Source: Ochrobactrum sp. Marseille-Q0166 | GTDB taxonomy: Bacteria; Pseudomonadota; Alphaproteobacteria; Rhizobiales; Rhizobiaceae | NCBI RefSeq assembly: GCF_014397025.1 | Contig: NZ_JACJUO010000002.1 | Span: 1,229,501-1,293,500, forward strand | Direction: 5' to 3' | Length of the DNA: 64,000 nucleotides | In this document: one piece after another, positions 26,326 through 33,977 of the stretch | Layout of the letters: each line of letters starts with the position of its first letter | Position numbering within the stretch: the first letter of the stretch is position 1 | Program-made: the position numbers and the translations under genes | The notes under the pieces: generated by a model | Databases searched by the model: none | What the model was told of the DNA's origin: nothing | Seen by the model: only the letters and a program-made list of their open reading frames with translations

Positions 26326-26504
26326 TGCCTTGGATTAGGTTCTTCGAAGACTTCGATTGGAAGCCGCTCCCGCAAATCACCATCGCTTATAAGGCTGGAT
26401 GGTCCGGCCCTGTTACTACACCTTGCGCAAATTCTGCCGTCGCAATCAATAAGGCTGTGCGGCTGAAAACTCCCAAAAAGGGCGAGAAGGATGGCGACAC
26501 GTAA
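26325..26504 (+). CDS. Small hypothetical protein in head operon
   Basis: 59 residues starting MPWIRFFEDFDWKPLP and ending in a lysine-rich tail. Its ATG overlaps the head-fibre stop (taatg), and its 3' end overlaps the head-closure gene by 14 bases, so it fills the operon tightly. The aromatic N-terminus and basic tail are common in tiny alphaproteobacterial phage proteins. Function unknown. Confidence 0.65.
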   Translation: MPWIRFFEDFDWKPLPQITIAYKAGWSGPVTTPCANSAVAINKAVRLKTPKKGEKDGDT

Positions 26505-26841
26505 AGGAGCCGGTGCGCTCAATAACATCGTGGTCTTTCAGCAGCGCGAAGCGGTGAGGGACGAAGGCGGGGGCACGAGCCAGGATTGGGTAGACAAGTT
26601 CGAAACTGCCGCTCGTTTACAACCCCGACTTGGTTCTGAAACCGACATTGCGGCCCGCACGCAGGGCATCCAGCCTTATACGCTCGTTGTAAGAAGCGAA
26701 CCGCGAACAAGGGGCGTCACGCCGTCTTGGCGGGCCAGAAACAAGCGAACCGGAGTCCTTTACGAGATCCAGTCATGTGCGAACCCGGACGAAGTTAATC
26801 AGTACATCGAAATGCGCGCTGTTGTGCAGGGCGGTGGTTGA
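26491..26841 (+). CDS. Phage head closure / head-tail joining protein
   Basis: 116 residues. NNIVVFQQREAVRDEGGGTSQDWVD at the N-terminus and LVVRSEPRTRGVTPSWR ... YEIQSCANPDE in the barrel match the head-tail joining (gpFII/HK97 gp7-like) family. It seals the head after packaging. Confidence 0.88.
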   Translation: MATRKGAGALNNIVVFQQREAVRDEGGGTSQDWVDKFETAARLQPRLGSETDIAARTQGIQPYTLVVRSEPRTRGVTPSWRARNKRTGVLYEIQSCANPDEVNQYIEMRAVVQGGG

Positions 26842-27356
26842 TGGCTATCGGCGCTCGTGTTTTGGGGCTTGCTAAACTCGAACAGAAATTCAAGCGCTTG
26901 CCGAAAATCGCTCGCGACATGGTTCGCGGTGCTATGGAGCAGGGCGCCGACGATATCGTCGACATGATGAAGCGACTCGCACCAGTCGACGACGGGAAGC
27001 TCCGTGACAGCATTGGATGGCGGTGGGGAAAGAAGGCTCCCAGAGGCAGCGATGCAATCGCAACAATGGAAACTGGCCTTGCAGCTGACTGGACGATAAC
27101 GATCTATGCTGGCAACAAAGAAGCTTTCTACGCTCGATGGGTCGAGTTCGGTACGCAAGCTAGTATGTCTGTCGCACCGCGCGTGGATCGCAGATATAAA
27201 TCTGGTAAGGTAATGACGCAAGGTAAGGCCGCTCATGCTGCTACCCCTGCTCAACCATTCTTCTACGTGACGTGGCGCGCAAAAGACAAAGAAACAAAAC
27301 GCCGTATTCGTCGAGCCATCACCAAAGCAGCGAAAACAGTAGCCGCAGGAGGCTGA
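26841..27356 (+). CDS. HK97 gp10-like tail-component protein
   Basis: 171 residues; the ATG overlaps the previous stop (tgatg). VLGLAKLEQKFKRLPK, GADDIVDMMKRLAPVDDGKLRDSI, YARWVEFGTQ and AHAATPAQPFF are the family's landmarks. Acts at the head-tail joint or tail completion. Confidence 0.9.
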   Translation: MAIGARVLGLAKLEQKFKRLPKIARDMVRGAMEQGADDIVDMMKRLAPVDDGKLRDSIGWRWGKKAPRGSDAIATMETGLAADWTITIYAGNKEAFYARWVEFGTQASMSVAPRVDRRYKSGKVMTQGKAAHAATPAQPFFYVTWRAKDKETKRRIRRAITKAAKTVAAGG

Positions 27357-27359
27357 TGG

Positions 27360-27779
27360 ATGGACCCTGTATGGGAACTTCAAACCGCGATCTATGCGCG
27401 GTTATCGCAGAATGCTGCGCTGACCTCGCTAATCGGCGCGGACAGGGTCTATGACAATCCTCCCGCCGACCCTAATGGCAATATACCGGCCGCAACTTAT
27501 CCGTATGTTTCATTCGGCAGCGCTTCGTCTTCTGATGACAGTGCCGATTGCGTCGATGCGGTCGACGTTACGTTCCAAATTAATTGCTGGTCGTCTCTGC
27601 CAAGCCAGAAACAGGTTAGGCAAATCGCTGACGCCGTCACCAAGGCACTTAGACGATGGGAGCCGCCGTTCGCGGTGAACGCTCTCGTCACCTTCGATTA
27701 TTGGCGGACTGACTACATCCGCGCTCCCGGCATCAATCAGGTTTCGATCCAATACACGGCCATCATCGAGACGCCGTAG
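27360..27779 (+). CDS. DUF3168 tail completion/terminator protein
   Basis: 139 residues. LQTAIYARLSQNAALTSLIG near the start, RVYDNPP, YPYVSFGS and DVTFQINCWS follow the DUF3168 pattern. Caps the tail tube at its head end. The position between gp10-like and tube genes is the standard order. Confidence 0.88.
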   Translation: MDPVWELQTAIYARLSQNAALTSLIGADRVYDNPPADPNGNIPAATYPYVSFGSASSSDDSADCVDAVDVTFQINCWSSLPSQKQVRQIADAVTKALRRWEPPFAVNALVTFDYWRTDYIRAPGINQVSIQYTAIIETP

Positions 27780-27790
27780 TTCGCGCCGCA

Positions 27791-27811
27791 ACCACCCCCA
27801 AAACACGAGGA
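27791..27811 (+). promoter_or_regulatory. Conserved leader/RBS tail before tail-tube gene
   Basis: ACCACCCCC followed by AAAACACGAGGA, 5 bases before the ATG. It is the only copy of the leader tail in the structural operon, and no clear hairpin accompanies it. Confidence 0.55.
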
Positions 27812-27816
27812 CCAAT

Positions 27817-28257
27817 ATGGCCCAAGCTACGACGATCAAGTCGGGCAAGATCCGCGTCTTGCTCGGCAATGACGCCACCCCGACAGTTTACTCCGCACCT
27901 TGCGGTTTTACACAGCGATCAATCACTATCACCAAGGGCCTCGAAGAGGTCAATGTTCCCGACTGCACCGATCCTGATAAGGTCGATTGGGTTGGTCGCG
28001 ACGCAACCAGCCTTTCGATGAGTGTAAGCGGCGAGGGTGTTCTTGCTGCTGAAAGTGTGGATACATGGCTAGATGCTGTTGATAGCATTGATTCAGTGCC
28101 GGTGAAGATTGAATGGGAATTCCCTTTGAAGACGATCACATGGACTGGGTCGATGCATGTCGAAAGCATGGAAGTTGGTGCAACCAACGGCCAGCGTGCC
28201 ACGAACAACGTCAGCCTACAGTCTGACGGCGTTATGGTTCGCGTGGCTACACCATAA
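27817..28257 (+). CDS. Major tail tube protein
   Basis: 146 residues, mostly strands. GKIRVLLGND and ITKGLEEVNVPDC at the N-terminus, SMSVSGEGVLA in the middle and SLQSDGVMVRV at the end are typical of siphovirus tube proteins (TP901-1/lambda gpV class). Polymerises as hexamer rings around the tape measure. The next gene's ATG overlaps its stop. Confidence 0.85.
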   Translation: MAQATTIKSGKIRVLLGNDATPTVYSAPCGFTQRSITITKGLEEVNVPDCTDPDKVDWVGRDATSLSMSVSGEGVLAAESVDTWLDAVDSIDSVPVKIEWEFPLKTITWTGSMHVESMEVGATNGQRATNNVSLQSDGVMVRVATP

Positions 28258-28670
28258 TGAGCCGGGACGCATCGATCGAGCTAACCTGGGCAGATGATGA
28301 TTACAAATTCCGCCTTGGGTGGAGCGAACTTGAAGCACTTCAGGAGGCCTGCAACGCGGGCCCCTGGGTTATTCTTGAGCGCTTGATTTCGAAACAGTGT
28401 AACGTTGGTGATATTTCACATGTCATCAGGCAGGGGCTTATCGGCGGCGATATGAAGCCGACTGATGCAACAAAGCTCGTGCAACGTTATGTTGAAAGCC
28501 GTCCTCCTGCCGAAAACCTTTTGTTTGCCATCGCGATCCTGCAAGCTGGCATTCAAGGCGTACCGGAGGAGCCAGTGGGGGAGCAGGGAGCGGCAAGTCA
28601 GAGCAAATCGACAGTCTCCCCAACGGAAAGATCAGATTTGCCGCCATCTACGGAAACGGAGCTGCAATAG
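28257..28670 (+). CDS. Tail assembly chaperone, N-terminal product (GTA gp10-like)
   Basis: 137 residues. ELTWADDDYKFRLGWSELEA and NVGDISHVIRQGLIGGDM follow the GTA-gp10 family. The frame ends in a Ser/Thr/Glu-rich tail. A second frame begins to look like protein just before this stop and has no start codon of its own, so this protein is probably the short form of a frameshifted pair, like lambda gpG. Confidence 0.85.
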   Translation: MSRDASIELTWADDDYKFRLGWSELEALQEACNAGPWVILERLISKQCNVGDISHVIRQGLIGGDMKPTDATKLVQRYVESRPPAENLLFAIAILQAGIQGVPEEPVGEQGAASQSKSTVSPTERSDLPPSTETELQ

Positions 28671-28819
28671 GCTTTAGTCCGCAAGACGTTGGTAAAATGT
28701 CTATGTGGAAGTACATGGCTGCACTTGATGGTTACATCAAGGCGAATACCCCAGACGAGCCAGGTAAGCTTTCAGAATCCGAAAAAGACGATCTTTGGGA
28801 TTGGATTAAGGCTGGGTGA
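28257..28819 (+). CDS. Tail assembly chaperone, -1 frameshift long form (inferred)
   Basis: From about 28625 the -1 frame reads GKIRFAAIYGNGAAIGFSPQ and then a helix DVGKMSMWKYMAALDGYIKA and LSESEKDDLWDWIKAG, stop at 28817-28819. This matches the small C-terminal chaperone module in alphaproteobacterial phages. The frame is open back to at least 28502 but has no ATG, GTG or TTG before an internal ATG that would cut the domain. A run of five G at 28577-28581 (codons gtg-ggg-gag) is the best slip site. Equivalent to lambda gpG-GT: it recruits tube protein to the tape measure. Confidence 0.65.
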
Positions 28820-28832
28820 TGCTGGTGACTAG

Positions 28833-29288
28833 CTATTGCAACCGTAATGGGTACGCCACATCAAGTTTAACCCCGAAGTGTCCGTCGCCGCGACGACCTC
28901 TTACCCATCCTCCTACAATGACTGCGTCTACTGACGCGGATCTTCCGTTTAGGATGTTGTGAAAATCAGATGTTTCGTCCCGAGGAATATAACCTACGGG
29001 GCGTCCATCTATATCCACACGGATAGCTCGCTTATCGTATTCATTAGTAGGTTCAGGGATTAGCTGAGCTGTGCAGTAATATTCAGCAGATTCGTCGCTT
29101 CGTCCAGCGATGGCTTCAAGCGCATGCTGATAGTTAGATTCTCCGACAACATTAAAGTCATAATCACCGTCGCCTGAAACTATAATCTGACCCGAAAGTG
29201 CGGGTAGCCCGTCGTCGTGTTTAGTGCTTTTTGCTAAACCCCACACAATTCCAATTAAAACGCCGACGCCAACTAAAAACCAAAGCAT
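28833..29288 (-). CDS. Membrane-anchored HIRAN-domain protein
   Basis: 151 residues. One N-terminal transmembrane helix (residues 2-19), then a HIRAN-like domain from about 45: NVVGESNYQHALEAIAG, AQLIPEPTNEYDKRAIRVDI and VGYIPRDE. HIRAN domains bind DNA 3' ends in helicases such as HLTF; here the domain is alone and tethered to the membrane. GGGGGAT lies 5 bases before the ATG. Antisense to the tail operon, so a moron. The role is unknown; sensing incoming linear DNA at the membrane is a hypothesis. Confidence 0.75.
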   Translation of the reverse strand: MLWFLVGVGVLIGIVWGLAKSTKHDDGLPALSGQIIVSGDGDYDFNVVGESNYQHALEAIAGRSDESAEYYCTAQLIPEPTNEYDKRAIRVDIDGRPVGYIPRDETSDFHNILNGRSASVDAVIVGGWVRGRRGDGHFGVKLDVAYPLRLQ

Positions 29289-29362
29289 AATATCCCCCGA
29301 CTATGTGATGCATTAGACTTGCAAAAACAATTTGGGGTTGTCCAGTTTTTATTCTGGAATCT

Positions 29363-29587
29363 CTATTTCTTGTCGGAAAGGTAGTCTTCGATAAATTGCT
29401 CGTAGATAGACTTTTCCATATTGCCCGACTCAACCGCATTTTGCGTTGCAAGGCCAGCAAGTAGAAGCTGCCGTATAGCCTCGCCTCGCGACCTTATCCT
29501 GTGCGCGAAAGACCAGTCATCAACAGCCTCCAACTCTGAAGGCGTGAGCATAACTGCAATGCGCTGATCTTTAAGCTCTTTTGTCAT
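29363..29587 (-). CDS. Arc/CopG-like ribbon-helix-helix regulator
   Basis: 74 residues. The strand RIAVMLTPSEL is followed by helices EAVDDWSFAHRIRSR and GEAIRQLLLAGL, the RHH DNA-binding fold that works as a dimer on short direct or inverted repeats. A C-terminal acidic helix follows. It is divergent from the Ant-like gene, with strong operators between them, as Arc and Ant are arranged in phage P22. Probably represses the divergent promoter. Confidence 0.75.
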   Translation of the reverse strand: MTKELKDQRIAVMLTPSELEAVDDWSFAHRIRSRGEAIRQLLLAGLATQNAVESGNMEKSIYEQFIEDYLSDKK

Positions 29588-29600
29588 GCCGATTTAATAA

Positions 29601-29683
29601 CCCAAGTTTACAACTTGGGCAAGTTTGTTGACATGTCCAATTCTTCATGGCAACTTGTGCAAGTGTGAATGTTGCACAAGTTG
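29601..29683. promoter_or_regulatory. Operator region between RHH and antirepressor-like genes
   Basis: CCCAAGTT (29601-29608) / AACTTGGG (29612-29619) and CAACTTGTGCAA (29651-29662) / TTGCACAAGTTG (29672-29683) are perfect dyads sharing the half-site AACTTG(G/T)GCAA; another GGGCAAGTTTG copy lies at 29617-29627. A -35-like TTGACA (29628-29633) reads rightward with its -10 window inside the second dyad. This fits repressor binding over the promoter. Confidence 0.75.
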
Positions 29684-29735
29684 CGGTGAGGCTGTTGGTA
29701 GCAGTCCTCACCGCTGGCCCCAGAAGGATTAAAAA

Positions 29736-30650
29736 ATGACCAGAGCCGAAACAATTGATACCAGAAGATTGATCTCTGTCGCAGACCTAAATACCGAAAT
29801 TGACAAAGAGCCGCGTGTTGTTGACGTGCGTCTCGGCGAGGCTCTAGGCTTTGCTAGACCGCGTAAAATACGAGAAATTATCGAAAGAAACCTCGAAGAA
29901 ATAGAGGTGTATGGCTCTAGCGCCCCACGGCGGGGCGCTTATCGCGGCAATGCTTTTACAGAGTATTATTTGAATGAACCACAGGCGCTACTGATTTGCA
30001 TGTTTGCGAGGACAGTTGCAGCCGCAGCAGTTCGCAAGGCTCTGATCGACGTATTTATGGAATACCGACTTGGACGAATCGAAAAGCCAGTCAAGGTGCA
30101 GGCGCACAATCGCCGCACATCTACGAAGATTGATGACGCGCTTCGTCTCAAGCAGAACGTCGACCGGCTAGAGAGGGTTGCAGCTTCCTTGCAGCAACCC
30201 GAACTAAAGCCCCAAAATGTGTGCGCCATGATAATCGACGGCGAACCAGTCTGGGTTGATGTAAACAAATATGATGGAGATGGACGTGCCGTTGTGATTG
30301 AGCACGACGGTCGCATGCGTATTCAATCAGTCGAGCGCGAAACGATAAATCTTAAACCGTTTGGAGAGCGCACAGCGCTCGGTCCGCGATTCCGATCACC
30401 ATATGGCGGCACTTGCCGAAACTCTGTTGCGGTCGTCGGTATGGTGATTGAGAATCGAAGCGACCAATCTTCAATCGTGCATCACGGCAAAACAATCGAT
30501 CACGAAGCAATACGTAAGCCGAAAGCGCCTTACCGTGATCGTATCATTCCGTTGTTAGGGACTGGCCTTTCAAAGCGGCAAATAGCTGAGAAGGTTGGAT
30601 GCAGCGTTCATGGCGTAGATTACTGGCAACGGCGCGTTAGTGCCGTGTAG
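29736..30650 (+). CDS. Ant/Rha-like phage regulatory protein
   Basis: 304 residues. The N-terminal domain (LGEALGFARPRKIREIIERN ... AFTEYYLNEPQALLICMFAR ... VRKALIDVFMEYR) is the pattern of phage antirepressor/Rha-type proteins. The middle is strand-rich, and the C-terminus ends in a helix-turn-helix (GLSKRQIAEKVGCSVHGVDYW). AAGGAT precedes the ATG. With the divergent RHH gene it forms an immunity-I-like module in the tail operon. Probably counteracts a repressor on induction or superinfection. Confidence 0.75.
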   Translation: MTRAETIDTRRLISVADLNTEIDKEPRVVDVRLGEALGFARPRKIREIIERNLEEIEVYGSSAPRRGAYRGNAFTEYYLNEPQALLICMFARTVAAAAVRKALIDVFMEYRLGRIEKPVKVQAHNRRTSTKIDDALRLKQNVDRLERVAASLQQPELKPQNVCAMIIDGEPVWVDVNKYDGDGRAVVIEHDGRMRIQSVERETINLKPFGERTALGPRFRSPYGGTCRNSVAVVGMVIENRSDQSSIVHHGKTIDHEAIRKPKAPYRDRIIPLLGTGLSKRQIAEKVGCSVHGVDYWQRRVSAV

Positions 30651-30861
30651 GCAGTTTGCCGGTTTTGAGAAAATCAACGCAATCTTGAATTCTTTTTGAC
30701 GCTAGGCGCTTGTCGCTTGGCGTCTCATCTGGTGGGCCGTTCTGCGCAATTGAATGACAATTGGCAGCGAATTGCTGTCGTTCAACTTTTTGCCCATTCC
30801 AAAAATAGTAGCCAACGAACGCGATAATCGCGATGCAGGCTGCACCAATCAATAATTTCAT
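30637..30861 (-). CDS. Small single-pass membrane/secreted protein
   Basis: 74 residues; the ATG at 30861 has GGGAAG upstream, and the longer open frame has no better start. MKLLIGAACIAIIAFVGYYF is a signal-anchor, followed by a periplasmic part with two cysteines (ANCHSIAQ, QDCVDFLK) that could form a disulfide. Convergent with the Ant-like gene and overlapping its end by 14 bases. Function unknown; likely lysogen-expressed cargo. Confidence 0.65.
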   Translation of the reverse strand: MKLLIGAACIAIIAFVGYYFWNGQKVERQQFAANCHSIAQNGPPDETPSDKRLASKRIQDCVDFLKTGKLPTRH

Positions 30862-30873
30862 CAGCTTCCCCAA

Positions 30874-30900
30874 GCTCGCATTCGTGCGGGCTTTTTTCTT
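30874..30900 (+). terminator. Rho-independent terminator before tape measure
   Basis: GCTCGCA (30874-30880) / TGCGGGC (30885-30891, one T-G) with a TTCG loop, followed by TTTTTTCTT. Ends the accessory transcript, so the tape measure needs read-through or antitermination from upstream. Confidence 0.8.
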
Positions 30901-30918
30901 ATCAGGACATCGTTGACC

Positions 30919-33912
30919 ATGGCAAGAACCGACCTTGAAAGTCTGGTTGTTCAGCTTTCTGCTGACTTCAAGTCGTTTGAAAAAAGCTTGGCGCGCGCCA
31001 ACGATGTTTCTAATCGCCAATTTAATGCGATTGAACGACGCGCCCGCCAGATGAACAAGAATTTGGATAGTATTTTCACGCGCTCGTTTAGCGGCCTCAC
31101 GGCACCGCTCGCCGGAATCGGCGCTGCACTGGGTGTCGATCAGCTTCGCAAGATGACTGATACGTGGACGGATATGACGTCCCGCGTTAATCTTGCAGCA
31201 GGTTCTATCGATAAGGGTACTGAGGTTATGGGCCGTCTCGGAGAGATGGCTCGGCGTACCTATTTGGATTTTTCGCAGACTGCTGAGAGTTACCTATCGA
31301 ATGCTACAGCACTGAAAGAACTTGGTTACAACACCGATGAATCTCTGAACTACACCGAAGCGTTGAACAACGCTCTCGTCGTGTCAGGCGCTAAGGGTGA
31401 TCGAGCTAAACGAGTTATCGATGCTCTTGCCAAAGCTATGGCTCTTGGAAAGCTTCAAGGCGACAACCTCAACACAGTGATTGATTCTGGCGGTCGTGCT
31501 GCTAAAGCATTAGCCGCAGGCCTTGGAACAACCGTTGGCGGGCTGCGCAAGCTCGGCGCAGAAGGTAAAATCACAGGTCAAGACATTGTTCGCGGATTGT
31601 CGAGCCAGATGGAGAAGCTGCGGCAAGAAGCATCTGACATGCCTGCTACCATCGGCGACGGCTTCACTCTACTGAATAATGCTCTGTTGCAATACGTTGG
31701 CAATGCCGACAGTGCTGCTGGTGTCTCGGCCAAGATTTCTGAAGCACTGGTCATAATTGCTGACAACTTCGACAAGGTTGCTGACAATGGATTAAGGCTT
31801 GCAGGAGTTATCGCTGGCGCCTTGGTTGGTAGATCGCTTCTTGGCATGATCCGTACACTTGGACTTGGAATAACGGCTCTTGGTCAATTTAGAAAAGCAC
31901 TTGCCGCTGCTCAGACGATGGGCGGCTTGGCCACTGCTTTTGGTGGCCTTGGCGCAGCTGCTGGCCCAGTAGGCATGATTATTGGCGGCGCAGTTGTCTC
32001 ATCGCTCATTCTCTACAATAACACCGTGGGCAAGGCCAGTGAGGCGTCAGAAGTTTATGCTGCGGCCCTAAAAGAAGTTCAGGACGCTGCAAAAAACACA
32101 GGCGATGCAGTCGAAGAGGCGGGCGGAAAAGTCGCCCGCGGACTCCCTGAGAAGCTTGAGGGCGGTATCGCTTTTTCGTTGGAAGAAATAGCACAAGCCA
32201 CTCAAACCGTTACAGATCAGTTCGATAATCTTCGAAATGTTAGTTTTGAAGGCGTCCCGCAAGATGAAGTCGATAAGGTGAGATCACTTGGCGAACAGTT
32301 CCGTTCAGGTGCAATTACAGCGCAAAAGTTAGCATCAGAGCTTGACGGCATCACACGCGCAAACCCTGCCTGGGAATCTCTCACAAGTTCCGTGGAGCTT
32401 TTCGTTGGTAAGCTGGTTGAAGCAGAGAAAGCCGCTCGCTTATTACAGGCAAGGCTGGCGGACACGCGTGCCGATATGGGGCGCTCTGCCAAAGATGACG
32501 TTATCAAAGTCGATTTAAACGAGATTGCTGCGGGAACTTACGAGAAAGAAGCTCTTCGCCGGGCTGCACTTGGTAAAAGCCAACTCACACTTGAAAACGA
32601 GATTGCCAAGGTTCGCAATGATGCCCTCAAAGAAGGTATTACGCTAACAGAAAAGCAGATCGAGACGATTGCTAAGGCTAATATCGCAGGTGATGCGGCA
32701 CGGTCAGCCGAAGGCAAGAAGCCGAAGAAGGAGAAGAAGGAAAAAGAAACGCCAGAGGAAAAATTCTCTAAAGGCGACCTTCAGTCCATCACGGATCGCA
32801 CTGCCGCACTTGTCGCTGAAACCGAGGCTTTGCGTCAGCTTAATCCTTTGATTGACGACTATGGCTTCGCTGCTGAAATGGCTCGAACTGAGCAAGAGCT
32901 TCTTAATGCTGCTCAGAAGGCCGGTATCGAGCTTACACCAGCCCTCAAGGAAGAAATCAGGCAAACTGCTGAACAGTGGTCACTAGCAACCGTTGAGGCG
33001 AATAAGCTTGCAGAGGCTCAAGGCGAACTTCGTCAAAAGGCGGAAGAATGGCGCGATGCTGAGAAGGATGCATTGGGTGGCCTCGTTTCTGATCTTGCTG
33101 CTGGGAAGAATATGGCCGACGCCCTTGCCGATGCGCTCCAGAAGGTTCTCGATAAGCTGTTAAGCTTCGCATTCGATGGCTTGTTTGATGGCATTTTCGG
33201 TAAAACGGGCTCAATCTTTGGCGGTCTATTCCGTAAGGACGGTGGCCCTGTCAAAGCTGCAACTGGTGGCTTGATCCGTGGCCCCGGTGGCCCGCGTACA
33301 GACAGTATTCCAGCAATGCTCTCGGATGGCGAATACGTCATTAATGCCAAGGCTACAAAGCAGAACCGCGCGCTGCTTGAGGCAATCAACAGTGGACGAT
33401 CACTAGCGCTTGCTGGTGGCGGTATGGCTTCGCTTCGTGCTCCAACCATGCCGGTTTTGCAGGCGCCGCAGCGCCAGGGCGTTATGGACAGAACAAGAAT
33501 TGATATTGGCGTTAGCGTAGATGAGAAGGGCAATCTTCTCGCTAAAGTCAAAGACATAGCGAAGGCGGAAAGCAAGAAGGAAGTTGGGAGGTATGACAAG
33601 AGCGGTGCATATCGCTTTAAGCGGGATAGCCGTGAGGCATCAAGACGAGGTTATCGTCTGAGAGTTCAACCCAAAGAGGTAAATATGAAACTGTTTTTTG
33701 TTACGAACGATCCGTCAGGCGATGATGATGGCGAGTTCAACTTTGCCGCAGCACCTCAGAACGTTTCAGCTTTCCTCACTTATGAGGATGCAGTTGAGGA
33801 AGCAGAGTTTAACGCCCGTTCATATCCGGGAACTAAATTCGTAATCCATGAGGCTAAAGCGCTCGCATCGTTTGAATGCGAAGCTTTACCTGTCAAAAAG
33901 ACTGATCTGTAA
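30919..33912 (+). CDS. Tape measure protein, with in-frame C-terminal extension
   Basis: 997 residues from the ATG MARTDLESLVVQLSADF. It has the tape-measure N-domain (LVVSGAKGDRAKRVIDALAKAM), glycine/alanine-rich hydrophobic segments near 310-360 (GMIIGGAVVSSLILY), coiled stretches, and a C-terminal GGLIRGPGGPRTDSIPAMLS motif near 785 that normally ends such proteins. At the family's usual length (about 1.5 angstrom per residue) the tail would be near 150 nm. The last 75 residues (from MKLFFVTNDPSGDD) have their own AGAGGT ribosome-binding site and look like a separate small protein fused in frame. Confidence 0.88.
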   Translation: MARTDLESLVVQLSADFKSFEKSLARANDVSNRQFNAIERRARQMNKNLDSIFTRSFSGLTAPLAGIGAALGVDQLRKMTDTWTDMTSRVNLAAGSIDKGTEVMGRLGEMARRTYLDFSQTAESYLSNATALKELGYNTDESLNYTEALNNALVVSGAKGDRAKRVIDALAKAMALGKLQGDNLNTVIDSGGRAAKALAAGLGTTVGGLRKLGAEGKITGQDIVRGLSSQMEKLRQEASDMPATIGDGFTLLNNALLQYVGNADSAAGVSAKISEALVIIADNFDKVADNGLRLAGVIAGALVGRSLLGMIRTLGLGITALGQFRKALAAAQTMGGLATAFGGLGAAAGPVGMIIGGAVVSSLILYNNTVGKASEASEVYAAALKEVQDAAKNTGDAVEEAGGKVARGLPEKLEGGIAFSLEEIAQATQTVTDQFDNLRNVSFEGVPQDEVDKVRSLGEQFRSGAITAQKLASELDGITRANPAWESLTSSVELFVGKLVEAEKAARLLQARLADTRADMGRSAKDDVIKVDLNEIAAGTYEKEALRRAALGKSQLTLENEIAKVRNDALKEGITLTEKQIETIAKANIAGDAARSAEGKKPKKEKKEKETPEEKFSKGDLQSITDRTAALVAETEALRQLNPLIDDYGFAAEMARTEQELLNAAQKAGIELTPALKEEIRQTAEQWSLATVEANKLAEAQGELRQKAEEWRDAEKDALGGLVSDLAAGKNMADALADALQKVLDKLLSFAFDGLFDGIFGKTGSIFGGLFRKDGGPVKAATGGLIRGPGGPRTDSIPAMLSDGEYVINAKATKQNRALLEAINSGRSLALAGGGMASLRAPTMPVLQAPQRQGVMDRTRIDIGVSVDEKGNLLAKVKDIAKAESKKEVGRYDKSGAYRFKRDSREASRRGYRLRVQPKEVNMKLFFVTNDPSGDDDGEFNFAAAPQNVSAFLTYEDAVEEAEFNARSYPGTKFVIHEAKALASFECEALPVKKTDL
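33685..33912 (+). CDS. Possible internal start: small protein nested at tape-measure end
   Basis: 75 residues in the same frame as the tape measure, starting at an ATG with AGAGGT 5 bases upstream. The composition (acidic, NDPSGDDDGEFNFAA, TYEDAVEEAEFNAR) differs from the basic tape-measure end just before it (RRGYRLRVQPKEV). Either a second product or a gene whose upstream stop was lost. Function unknown. Confidence 0.45.
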   Translation: MKLFFVTNDPSGDDDGEFNFAAAPQNVSAFLTYEDAVEEAEFNARSYPGTKFVIHEAKALASFECEALPVKKTDL

Positions 33913-33942
33913 ATCGCTTGAAACATAGAATTTAGAAATTAG

Positions 33943-33966
33943 GCATCCTCAGCGGTGCTTTTTTTA
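33943..33966 (+). terminator. Weak rho-independent terminator
   Basis: GCATC (33943-33947) / GGTGC (33954-33958) followed by seven or more T. A short stem with one G-T pair after the tape-measure stop. Confidence 0.55.
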
Positions 33967-33977
33967 TTGGGGTTTTC

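Noticed and set aside
26799..27383. 194-codon minus-strand frame over the gp10-like gene
   Set aside because: Shadow of the connector genes, which have clear family matches.
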